From assembly GCA_030673825.1 (NCBI GenBank), contig JAUTCS010000092.1, forward strand, positions 1 through 48,953: a stretch of DNA of 48,953 nt, written 5' to 3'. The position numbers were made by a program, and so were the translations under genes. This document shows, one piece after another, positions 25,978-33,295 of the stretch (position 1 is its first letter; the number at the start of each line of letters is the position of its first letter). Source of the DNA: Verrucomicrobiota bacterium JB024 (GTDB taxonomy: Bacteria; Verrucomicrobiota; Verrucomicrobiia; Opitutales; Cerasicoccaceae). Below the pieces are notes generated by a model. That model did not search any database and was not told where the DNA came from. It saw only the letters and a program-made list of their open reading frames with translations.

Positions 25978-27000
25978 TCACAGCTGCTTCACGCTCGGTC
26001 CCGGGTGCCATTCGCTCTTGATCGTGATGCACTTGGGGAAGCTGGAGAACGCGGTCTCGTTGCGGTGAATCTTGCCGATGAGCATATCGACGGCGGCCTT
26101 GCCGGCGTGGTGGTGATTCTGGCTCATCCCGGCCCACGCGGCCAGTGCCGGTTCGTGGTCCAGGTGGATGAGGCCGACATCGCGTGGCGCGAGGATATCG
26201 ATCTCCTCCAGCCACTCGCGAATCTCGGTGTGCAGCGTGAGGATGATGTCAGGACGGCGCTGCCGGAACCATTTCTGGAAATGATCCTTCCCCTCGCTCA
26301 TGTACTCGAAGGGCATGAGTTTGCTTTTCCAGGGATGGGTCCGCAGTTCGACGAGGTAGCCGCCCGAGAGGCGGTATTCGAGGATCTCATCGACGTAGGG
26401 GTGAACGCAGAGCGCTGGTTTGCGGTAGCCCAGTTTGTACGCTTCGATCATGGCCTGGCGGACCGTGTTGTACTGGTCGTTGATGACGGAGGAGAGCGAG
26501 GTCTCTTCCGGGCGCTCGCCCAGGATGATGGCGGCGAAACGCTCCCACAGCGGTGCGTACTTCGCGGCGATATCGTCGTCGTGGAAAGGACCGGTGACGA
26601 TGAGGCCCTTGATCCCGCGGGTTTCGAGCACCTTGGCGAGCCGCTGCGGGCGCATGGGCTCCTTGGCCAGGACAAAGTGATCAACCGTGTAGCCCAGCTC
26701 TGCCGCCCGCTCCATGCTGGCGTGGTTCCAGCTCAGGACCGTGTGCTCTTCGGCGTCCTTGCGGTGCCGGGCGGTGTTGATGACCGCCAGCGTGCATTTG
26801 TAGTTGGCGCTCTGGCCGGTGCGGACCTGGGCGATCAGTTGCGAGACGATCGGGTTGGGTTTGTAGCCTTCTTTCTGTGCCAGTTCCTGCACACGCTTGC
26901 GCACTTCGGCGCTGATGCGGATGTCGTTTCGCAGGGCGAGAGAGATGGTGGCAGGCGACACGCCCGCCAGCTTGGCCAGGCTTCGGATCGTCGGGGGCAT
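25978..27000 (-). CDS. LacI-family transcriptional regulator
   Basis: A 340-aa sugar-responsive regulator, probably a repressor. The N-terminal HTH (TIRSLAKLAGVSPATISLAL, then RNDIRISAEVRKRVQELAQK) and hinge (GYKPNPIVSQLIAQVR) are followed by a periplasmic-binding-protein-like effector domain. The recognition helix AGVSPATISLAL is a little different from the common VSxxTVSRVL form, with Ile-Ser-Leu replacing Val-Ser-Arg. It is divergent from the glycosidase gene at 27094; the shared 93-bp gap holds the site GTTAACTGTTTAAG. Copies of that site near other genes of the locus make this protein the likely regulator of the whole cluster and of itself. The inducer is probably a gluco-oligosaccharide (inference). 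Confidence 0.93.
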   Translation of the reverse strand: MPPTIRSLAKLAGVSPATISLALRNDIRISAEVRKRVQELAQKEGYKPNPIVSQLIAQVRTGQSANYKCTLAVINTARHRKDAEEHTVLSWNHASMERAAELGYTVDHFVLAKEPMRPQRLAKVLETRGIKGLIVTGPFHDDDIAAKYAPLWERFAAIILGERPEETSLSSVINDQYNTVRQAMIEAYKLGYRKPALCVHPYVDEILEYRLSGGYLVELRTHPWKSKLMPFEYMSEGKDHFQKWFRQRRPDIILTLHTEIREWLEEIDILAPRDVGLIHLDHEPALAAWAGMSQNHHHAGKAAVDMLIGKIHRNETAFSSFPKCITIKSEWHPGPSVKQL

Positions 27001-27043
27001 AGCGGTTAGTCTGTCCTTGTTCCTATGAAAATGTCAATTGGAA

Positions 27044-27057
27044 GTTAACTGTTTAAG
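27044..27057 (+). promoter_or_regulatory. Candidate LacI-type operator between lacI-type gene and glycosidase
   Basis: GTTAACTGTTTAAG, with TTAA at both ends of the central CTGT. It sits 44 bp from the regulator start and 37 bp from the glycosidase start. It overlaps a possible -35 (TTAACT) for the glycosidase, so binding could block that promoter and repress the regulator as well. Confidence 0.5.
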
Positions 27058-27093
27058 GTCTCGTCCTTTGATTAATGCCCGGCGGTCCGTCTT

Positions 27094-29643
27094 ATGGTCA
27101 TGCAACTTCCCGCTCCTTTCAGACGAACCATAATTTTCCTGCCTGTGGCGACACCCTCCATCACCCCCAAAGACCTGCTGCTCCAGCCCCACGCCGGTAT
27201 GAACGGTCTGCCATCGGTCGAAATACTCGATGAAGACGCCAATGGCGCGCGCGCGTACGAGCTCAGGTCCGAGCAGCCCTTGCGCGACGATTTTCCGCCC
27301 GAGGGGCGACTCCGTATCGAGGAGCCGCCAGTGGGGCCAAGGTGCCGCAGCGGCAGCGTGCGCTTCGACGCGCTCTACGCGATGGCGGTTCAAGAAGCGC
27401 GGCAGAACGCCGTTTCTCGGGTTAGCGACGCCGACTACGCGCACGGGAAAGACTTCGAGGCCGACGTGTATCAGACCGGGGAGCAGTGGCATTTCGTGTG
27501 GACGCGGGACCTGGCCTACGCGCTTCATCTGGGGCTGGCCCTTTACGACCCCGAGCGGGCCATGCGCTCGCTGCGCTTTAAGGCCTCGGAGGTTAAAGCC
27601 TGCGTGAAGGGCGGGTTCCGGCACCAGATCGTGCAGGATACCGGCTCGGGCGGGAGCTACCCGGTCTCGACGGACCGCGTCGTCTGGGCGCTCGGCGCAC
27701 ACCAGACAATGTGTTGCCTGGATCCCGCGCGGCGAACCGCGTGGCGGGCGGAGATATTTCCCTTTCTGCGTGACACCATCGAGCAGGATCGGCGGCTGAT
27801 TTTCGACGAGGTGGACGGGCTCTATCGCGGGGAGCAGTCGTTCCTGGACTGGCGTGAGCAGACCTATCCGCAATGGACGGCGGACAACGTGCTCGCCATC
27901 GCCATGTCCAAGGCCCTTTCCACCAACGTCGCCCACGTTTTCATGTTGGAGACGGCCTCGGCCTGTGCCCGCGAGCTGGGGCACCCGGCTGAACATGAGC
28001 GTTATGCGAGCTGGGCACGTGAGTTGCGGGAGGCGGTCAACCGCGTCTTTTACGACGAGGGCGAGGGTCTGTACCGGGCCTACCAACTGACGGAATCCGG
28101 CGCATGCGCCCTGCCGGTCAAACGCTATGACCTGCTCGGCCAATGCCTGGCGATTCTCTTTGATATCGCGGACGAGGAACGCGCCCGGCGGATACTGGCC
28201 CGCTATCCGGTCGGCAGACACGGCCCGCCCGTGGTTTGGCCGCAGGAGGCGGGAGTTCCCATTTACCACAATCAGGGGATTTGGCCGTTCGTGACGGCAT
28301 ATTGGCTCAAGGCGGCCCGCAAGGTGAACCACGTTGCGGCGGCGGATGCCGGGGTCCGTTCCCTGGTCGAACTGGCCGCGTCCAATCTCTCCAACATGGA
28401 AAACTTCGACTTCGTATCCGGGCTCGCCCATGTGACCGCGGGCGAGCGGGTGGGGCCCGTCATCAACTCCCGGCGCCAACTGTGGTCGGTCGCCGGGTAC
28501 TTGTCCCTCGTCCACGAGGTGGTGTTCGGCTTCCGGGCGACGGAGGAGGGGCTCCGCCTGGAGCCCTATGTTACGGCCTGGATGCGGCGTTCGCTTTTTG
28601 CCCGGAGCGCGCAGATGGAGATCAAGGACTTGCCCTATCTGGGGACGGCCAACGACATTTTGGTTCACCTCCCGCCTGCGGCGGAGTTTAACTCCGCCGT
28701 CGCCCGTTGCGTCCGTGTGCTGCTGAATGGCACGGATGTGACCGGGCGGACTCTTTCCGCCTCCGACCTAAGCCCCCACAACGCTTGGGAGGTCTTTCTG
28801 GAGGCTTCCGGTGGAGACATCGCCGTCGATAACCTCCGTACAGTCAATGCCCGGGATGGCATCTACTGTCCGGCGGTCCCGGAATGGGACGATGTCTCCG
28901 GGGCAATCCAACCCGAGGATGGCCGACTGCGCCTGAGTTTTATCCAATCCTCGGATCCCCGGATCGTCGTCGATATTTTCCGTGACGGGCAGGTGTGCGC
29001 TCGGGGGATCACGCAGGGAGAGTGGGTGGACCCCGACTCGGGCGCGTATGGAGAACAAGTTTACACCTACCACCTCGTGAGCCGCCATCTGCACTCGGGC
29101 TTTACGTCCCATCCGACACCGGGGCGCAGCACCCGTAGCGCCGGGCAGTCGGTGCGCATCCCAGCGGCGCAGATGCCGTCTGCGCGGGAACATGGAGACG
29201 AACGCGGCCCGCTGGAGCGTTGGGGCAGGCCGGAAGATGTCATCGACCTGCGGGAGGTGAGGGTGCCCCGCACCGGACGCTACGCGGTGAGAGTCGAGTT
29301 CTCCAACGGCTCCGGCCCGATCAATACCGGCATCACCTGCGCGGTGAAGCGTCTGGATGTGCTGGCCCAGGCCAGCGGCGAGGTGATCCGCTCGGCCTAT
29401 GTGGTCATGCCGCACTCGGGCAGTTGGGACAAGTACGCGCTGTCCAACTCGCTGCTTGTTGATCTGGATGAGAAGGCGTATTATCACCTGCGCTTGCTCG
29501 AAGACCCCCTCTCACGGAATATGAGCTACCTGGCCTGCAACGAAAAGTACACCGCGCGGGCCGGTGGCGGCGACGCTTGCTATAACTTTATCAACCTGGC
29601 GGGAGTCCACCTCTCGCTCATCAACGCCAGTCAGAACCAGTGA
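27094..29643 (+). CDS. Six-hairpin (alpha/alpha)6-barrel glycosidase
   Basis: An 849-aa protein. Residues about 85-530 have the pattern of (alpha/alpha)6-barrel glycosidases related to glycogen-debranching and GH15/GH63-like enzymes. Motifs include WHFVWTRDLAYALHLGLALY with a likely catalytic Asp, GGSYPVSTDRVVWALGAHQT, YPQWTADNVLAIAMSKAL, and PPVVWPQEAGVPIYHNQGIW with a second candidate acid residue in WPQE. The C-terminal ~280 residues are beta-rich and resemble a carbohydrate-binding jelly roll (YAVRVEFSNGSGPINTGITC). No convincing signal peptide is seen, so it may act on imported oligosaccharides. The exact linkage is not decided by sequence. It is divergent from the LacI gene, and its stop codon overlaps the next start (TGATG), showing tight coupling with the GH66 gene. 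Confidence 0.75.
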   Translation: MVMQLPAPFRRTIIFLPVATPSITPKDLLLQPHAGMNGLPSVEILDEDANGARAYELRSEQPLRDDFPPEGRLRIEEPPVGPRCRSGSVRFDALYAMAVQEARQNAVSRVSDADYAHGKDFEADVYQTGEQWHFVWTRDLAYALHLGLALYDPERAMRSLRFKASEVKACVKGGFRHQIVQDTGSGGSYPVSTDRVVWALGAHQTMCCLDPARRTAWRAEIFPFLRDTIEQDRRLIFDEVDGLYRGEQSFLDWREQTYPQWTADNVLAIAMSKALSTNVAHVFMLETASACARELGHPAEHERYASWARELREAVNRVFYDEGEGLYRAYQLTESGACALPVKRYDLLGQCLAILFDIADEERARRILARYPVGRHGPPVVWPQEAGVPIYHNQGIWPFVTAYWLKAARKVNHVAAADAGVRSLVELAASNLSNMENFDFVSGLAHVTAGERVGPVINSRRQLWSVAGYLSLVHEVVFGFRATEEGLRLEPYVTAWMRRSLFARSAQMEIKDLPYLGTANDILVHLPPAAEFNSAVARCVRVLLNGTDVTGRTLSASDLSPHNAWEVFLEASGGDIAVDNLRTVNARDGIYCPAVPEWDDVSGAIQPEDGRLRLSFIQSSDPRIVVDIFRDGQVCARGITQGEWVDPDSGAYGEQVYTYHLVSRHLHSGFTSHPTPGRSTRSAGQSVRIPAAQMPSAREHGDERGPLERWGRPEDVIDLREVRVPRTGRYAVRVEFSNGSGPINTGITCAVKRLDVLAQASGEVIRSAYVVMPHSGSWDKYALSNSLLVDLDEKAYYHLRLLEDPLSRNMSYLACNEKYTARAGGGDACYNFINLAGVHLSLINASQNQ

Positions 29644-31838
29644 TGACGCTGCCCCTTCCCCTGTTTCCCTCCCGCCTGCTGCCTGCGCTCGCCTTTGCCC
29701 TGATGCTTCTGGGTGGCCGCGCTGCGTCCGAGGCGGCAAAGACCGCCGCACCGGAGGAGCCGATGGACGTAACGTTTCAGCAATCCCTGAAGGCCGCCGG
29801 GCCCCCGCTGGTGGGGACCGCCGGGGTCCTGTTCCGTTTTACGCCCCCGCAGGAACTGGACGTAAAGCAGGTCCACCTGGCCGGTTCGTTTAACAGCTGG
29901 GCCAGCAACGACGATGGCGTGATCCGCGGCTCGCGCTTCGCCATGCGCCGGGCGGATTCCGGCGTCTGGTACAAGCTGATCGATCTGCCGGAAGCGCAAT
30001 TCGAGTACCAGTACGTGGTGGAAACCACGGACGGAGCCATGATCTGGATCGCGGACCCGAATGTGGACGAGCGGGACGGGAGCAATTCGGTCGGGCATCT
30101 GGGCCGGATGGCTACGCTGCCGGGAGAAGCGGCAACCGCGTTGCCGGAGGCATCGCCGCTCCTGCAACTGTCGGCGGGCAAGGTCTGGGCCTCCCCCGGC
30201 CAGCCGAACACCATCAGCGCCCGCGTGCAAGCGCCGGAGCCCGGGATGACCCTGCACCTGCGCGTCACGACACCGTGGGGGCGGGAGCTTTATTCGGACT
30301 CCGAGCCGGTCAGCGGGGCGGAGAATGTCCTGCCCGTGCCGGGCTTTCCCGCGATTGGCGGCTACGTGGCACAGGTCGCGCTGACTTCTCCGGGTGGGAA
30401 GACGCTGGCCATTGATCGGGTCATCCTCTCCGTGACGGACGAGCCCGAAGACGACTTGCGCTACGGGTTTTTCGCCAGCTATCCCGACGAGCCCGCAGAC
30501 TACACGGCCAAGGCGGACATGCTGGCGGACCTGTACATCAACGCGGTCGAGTTCTACGACTACTTCCCGGCTCACGGCAACTACGCCCCGCGGCGCGAAA
30601 CGTATCAGTTCGAGCCTTTCGGCATCGCCATCAACGGCCTCGACGTGAAGGCGAAAATCGAAGCCTGCCAACGCAAGGGGATTCTGGCTCTGGCCTATAT
30701 CGCCGCCTACGCCGCCTCCGAAAGCGTGTACCGCGACATCCCCGATCCGATGACGGACGCCCAGGGTGAGCCGAAGATCTTTAACGGCGAAATCATGACC
30801 GAACGCCGGGCCGACGCCGAAGGTAAACAGAAATGGTTCTGGCTCATGAATATCTCCGAGGGCTCGCGCTGGCGCTCCTATATCATGCCGGAGCTGGAGC
30901 GGGCGCTTCGCCCCGGCGACGGGGACATCGTGGCCTTTGACGGTTTTGAAATCGATACCTACGGAGACAACGCCGACGCGCGCTTCTACGCGGATGGCAG
31001 CCGCTATGACGGCGAACCACTCGCGGAGGTGCTCCAGGGCTTCGTCGCCGATGTCACCGAGATGACCCGCCGGACCAAAGCACACGGCCTGGTGTCTTTC
31101 AACAGCGTCAACGAGTTCGGGGTGGAGAACATGTACGGGGTGACGGACTTTCTCTTTCTGGAGATCTGGCGCTGGCACGCCCCGATGCTGAGCGACCTGG
31201 TGGACATCTGTTTTCATCACCGGGGAGCTCGCAACCAGCGCGTTATCCTCAAACTCTATCCCGCCGACATGGACCCGCCCCGCTCGACTTGGCCGCCGCT
31301 GGCCCTGGCGCGACTCCTCGGAGCGGCCATGACGGGCGGCGGAAGTCTCATGGTGGTCGGCGAGCCCGATGAAGTGACGGGCCGGATGCACGGCCTGAAC
31401 TCCCTCTTCTACCCGGACCACCAGCCCCTCAGCGCTGAGAGCGAGGCGCTGCTTAAGGCCTACTACGCGCACGATGCCATGCTCTACGGCTACACCCACG
31501 GGCGCGAGGTGAACAACCGGGACGCCTACGTCTCTGTCGAGGGTTGCGTAACGCGCTCCTTCGTCGCCCCGGACCGCCGGGCGCTGTGCCTGCAAATGCT
31601 GAACCTTGGCAATGAGCCCAAATGGTCGGAAGTCCCCGGCTCTGTTTCGGTGAAAAAGAATTTCCCCGTGTCGATGACGCTTCCCGACGGGGTGCGTCCG
31701 ACCGCGGTTTTCTATGCCAGCCCGGACAGCCCGCAGTACCAGCTCCCGGTCGAACTTCCTTTTGAGCTTCACGATGGCCAGGTGCAGTTCTCCGTCCCCG
31801 AACTGGCTGTGGTCGGCACCGTCATCGTCCAGTACTGA
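29643..31838 (+). CDS. GH66 dextranase-like enzyme with N-terminal CBM48
   Basis: A 731-aa exported protein (hydrophobic signal LLPALAFALMLLGGRAASEA). Residues about 55-150 are a CBM48/isoamylase-N-type domain (VLFRFTPPQELDVKQVHLAG, SFNSWASNDD, FEYQYVV). The catalytic part starts near 265. It has the GH66 blocks INAVEFYDYFPAHGNYAP, KGILALAYIAAYAASESVY and AFDGFEIDTYGD; Asp438 lies at the nucleophile position of the family. GH66 enzymes are endo-dextranases or cycloisomaltooligosaccharide synthases acting on alpha-1,6-glucan. The CITase-type inserted CBM35 is not apparent, which favours dextranase. A CBM48 in front of GH66 is unusual, because that module normally accompanies GH13 enzymes. Start codon overlaps the upstream stop. 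Confidence 0.8.
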   Translation: MTLPLPLFPSRLLPALAFALMLLGGRAASEAAKTAAPEEPMDVTFQQSLKAAGPPLVGTAGVLFRFTPPQELDVKQVHLAGSFNSWASNDDGVIRGSRFAMRRADSGVWYKLIDLPEAQFEYQYVVETTDGAMIWIADPNVDERDGSNSVGHLGRMATLPGEAATALPEASPLLQLSAGKVWASPGQPNTISARVQAPEPGMTLHLRVTTPWGRELYSDSEPVSGAENVLPVPGFPAIGGYVAQVALTSPGGKTLAIDRVILSVTDEPEDDLRYGFFASYPDEPADYTAKADMLADLYINAVEFYDYFPAHGNYAPRRETYQFEPFGIAINGLDVKAKIEACQRKGILALAYIAAYAASESVYRDIPDPMTDAQGEPKIFNGEIMTERRADAEGKQKWFWLMNISEGSRWRSYIMPELERALRPGDGDIVAFDGFEIDTYGDNADARFYADGSRYDGEPLAEVLQGFVADVTEMTRRTKAHGLVSFNSVNEFGVENMYGVTDFLFLEIWRWHAPMLSDLVDICFHHRGARNQRVILKLYPADMDPPRSTWPPLALARLLGAAMTGGGSLMVVGEPDEVTGRMHGLNSLFYPDHQPLSAESEALLKAYYAHDAMLYGYTHGREVNNRDAYVSVEGCVTRSFVAPDRRALCLQMLNLGNEPKWSEVPGSVSVKKNFPVSMTLPDGVRPTAVFYASPDSPQYQLPVELPFELHDGQVQFSVPELAVVGTVIVQY

Positions 31839-31842
31839 AGGC

Positions 31843-31857
31843 GTTTAACTGTCAAAT
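31843..31857 (+). promoter_or_regulatory. Candidate LacI-type operator upstream of the PEP-CTERM gene
   Basis: GTTTAACTGTCAAAT, 5 bp after the GH66 stop codon and about 85 bp before the structured RNA. A TATCTG hexamer at 31873-31878 could be a -10. A weaker look-alike, CAACTGTCGAAAT, lies just before the start codon at 32096. Confidence 0.4.
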
Positions 31858-31926
31858 CCTGCCAAACTGGAGTATCTGCCCACGCTAAACAAAACTAACC
31901 CCTGTCATCGTTAATTAGGATGTGTA

Positions 31927-32054
31927 CCTTTCGCATGGACCAGGCACCGAGGGGCTGTCCGCCGGCAATCCCGGATTGCGCGGTGGTCGGTTTATGGGTT
32001 TCTGCACCTCGGTGTGCCTCAGGGGGATTCAGCCCTTGGGGGTCATGCGAAAGG
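31927..32054 (+). ncRNA. Structured, pseudoknotted leader RNA of unknown class
   Basis: Outer stem: CCTTTCGCATG (31927-31937) pairs perfectly with CATGCGAAAGG (32044-32054), extended by ACC/GGT. Second stem: AGGCACCGAGG (31942-31952) pairs with CCTCGGTGTGCCT (32007-32019), with a 2-base bulge. Apical hairpin: CCGC-CG-GCAATC pairs with GATTGCGCGG around a CCG loop at about 31959-31983. A pseudoknot is possible: GGGCTG (31952-31957), inside stem 2, is complementary to CAGCCC (32030-32035), outside it. The element ends 41 nt before the PEP-CTERM gene start, so it lies in that gene's 5' leader. I do not see the conserved cores of TPP, cobalamin, FMN, glycine, c-di-GMP, SAM, T-box or glmS elements. 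It could be a riboswitch, a protein-binding leader or a separate RNA. Confidence 0.6.
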
Positions 32055-32095
32055 GCACCTGCTTTCTATCTCACGCCTAACCCAACTGTCGAAAT

Positions 32096-32878
32096 ATGAA
32101 TAAACTAACTACTCTTGTCCTCGCCTTGGCGAGCGGTCTTGCGCTGCCTTCACTGGCCTTCTCTGCGACTGTCGGCACGGATAATGCGAGCGCTTCCGCC
32201 TATGATAGCGGATGGGTGGATGGGACCGACGGTTCCATCACCGGTCCCGGTGCCTATGGCATGTGGTTCCTCAACCCGGATACCTCGGATATCACCCACG
32301 AGACGGCCAGCGTCTCCAGCCTCAGCAGTAACGCGCCCCTGCTGGATACCAACGGGGTGTCGTTTCGCATGGCCGGGACCAATGGGGCCGAGGCTACCGC
32401 GTTCCGCTTCATCGATCCGGGTGGTCTGAGCGCGGGGCAGAGCTTCTCCATCGACATCGCGGTGAACTTCCGCAACGGCTACAAGGGGATCGACCTGCGT
32501 GGAACCTCGGAGGAGACCATCTTCAACTTCAATGTCGGCGACGACGATTATGTCGTGAACAGTGCGGCCACCGGTAACGGGAGCATCGGCAACACCTACA
32601 GCGACGACACGCTCTTCCACATCGTCTTCACGCAGGACTCCGCCTCCGGGGGTACCTGGTCGATCACCCGCAGCGGCGGCGTGGACGACTACGCCAGCGG
32701 CACCTACGACGGCGTTGCCCGGAGCATCAAGCTGTACGTGGGGTCCACCGCCGGTACCGACGCCGACGCGCTGTTTTTCAATAATCTCTCCACGATCCCC
32801 GAGCCTGGCCAAATGGCCGTCCTTTTCGGGGTGGTCGCCTATGGGCTTGTCGCCCTGCGCCGCAGGAAAAAGGCCTGA
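32096..32878 (+). CDS. PEP-CTERM sorting domain protein
   Basis: A 260-aa exported protein with an N-terminal signal (MNKLTTLVLALASGLALPSL, cleavage after AFSA). The mature part is Ser/Thr/Gly/Asp-rich, with the strand pattern of a lectin-like jelly roll (FRFIDPGGLSAGQSFSIDIA, then IDLRGTSEETIFNFNVGDDD). The C-terminal sorting signal has three parts: IPEPGQ, a membrane helix (MAVLFGVVAYGLVAL) and RRRKKA. Exosortase is expected to cleave at the PEP motif and hand the protein to the cell surface or matrix; no exosortase gene is in this window. Its place among glucan-degrading genes suggests a surface glucan-binding role (inference). A structured RNA and a candidate operator lie upstream; a strong terminator follows. 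Confidence 0.88.
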   Translation: MNKLTTLVLALASGLALPSLAFSATVGTDNASASAYDSGWVDGTDGSITGPGAYGMWFLNPDTSDITHETASVSSLSSNAPLLDTNGVSFRMAGTNGAEATAFRFIDPGGLSAGQSFSIDIAVNFRNGYKGIDLRGTSEETIFNFNVGDDDYVVNSAATGNGSIGNTYSDDTLFHIVFTQDSASGGTWSITRSGGVDDYASGTYDGVARSIKLYVGSTAGTDADALFFNNLSTIPEPGQMAVLFGVVAYGLVALRRRKKA

Positions 32879-32903
32879 GTCAGGCGGTTTTGTTGTGCCA
32901 ATC

Positions 32904-32944
32904 AAAGAGCGGTCCGGCAGTGCATGCCGGGCCGCTCTTTTGTG
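32904..32944 (+). terminator. Intrinsic terminator of the PEP-CTERM gene
   Basis: Long stem AAAGAGCGGTCCGGCA / TGCCGGGCCGCTCTTT with loop GTGCA, one internal mismatch, followed by TTGT. It starts 26 bp past the stop codon. Confidence 0.88.
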
Positions 32945-32979
32945 TTGGAATAAAGACGGATGGGGCAGGATGGCCCGGC

Positions 32980-33188
32980 CTGATCGCGGCGGACGCCGGG
33001 ATCAGACAGTTCCTCGTCAGGATGGATAAATGAGATCCGCTGCGGATGACCGCTGAGGGAACTCGAATGTTGTTTATACGACCACCGTTATCCGCGTTTT
33101 GCCCGTGGCTAAGTCATGATCTCGAACCGAATGTGAAGGGGATGAAAGGACGACCCGAAAGGGCCTAACTCTTTGCCTGTAACGGTGG
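32980..33188. other. Intergenic region with several inverted repeats (possible RNA)
   Basis: This stretch lies between two converging terminators and has no credible ORF. It contains CTGATC (32980-32985) / GATCAG (33000-33005), and AGTTCC...CAG (33008-33020) / CTG..GGAACT (33053-33063). CCACCGTTA (33082-33090) / TAACGGTGG (33180-33188) encloses ~90 nt that includes a CCCGAAAGGG tetraloop hairpin near 33153. This density of pairing suggests one or two stand-alone RNAs, but the strand cannot be decided and chance pairing in GC-rich DNA is possible. Confidence 0.3.
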
Positions 33189-33212
33189 CTTCCGATCTGC
33201 CCGACCTTCCTG

Positions 33213-33266
33213 CTAATAAAGAAGGCCTGTGGCCCGGGTGGTGATTTGCACCCAGGGCCACAGGCC
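33213..33266 (-). terminator. Intrinsic terminator of the pullulanase gene
   Basis: Stem GGCCTGTGGCCC (33224-33235) / GGGCCACAGGCC (33255-33266), 12 bp and perfect, extended inward by GGGTG/CACCC. On the minus strand it is followed by TTCTTTATTA. It lies 29 bp past the pullulanase stop codon. Confidence 0.9.
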
Positions 33267-33295
33267 ATGTGGTCTGATGTCTGCGAAAACGGGAG

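Noticed and set aside
31927-32054. Structured leader considered as a known riboswitch (TPP, cobalamin, FMN, c-di-GMP GEMM, ZTP, Moco, glmS)
   Set aside because: None of the conserved core sequences of these classes is present in the right order; a short resemblance to GEMM (ATGCGAAAGGGCA) lacks the flanking elements.
32082-32095. CAACTGTCGAAAT just before the PEP-CTERM start, as a further operator
   Set aside because: It lacks the TTNA half of the motif and overlaps the expected ribosome-binding region; treated as a weak look-alike only.
33082-33188. Considered as a self-cleaving ribozyme because of GGATGAAAGG and CCCGAAAGGG
   Set aside because: The hammerhead core CUGANGA and a matching cleavage stem are absent; twister and HDV-like signatures are also not visible.
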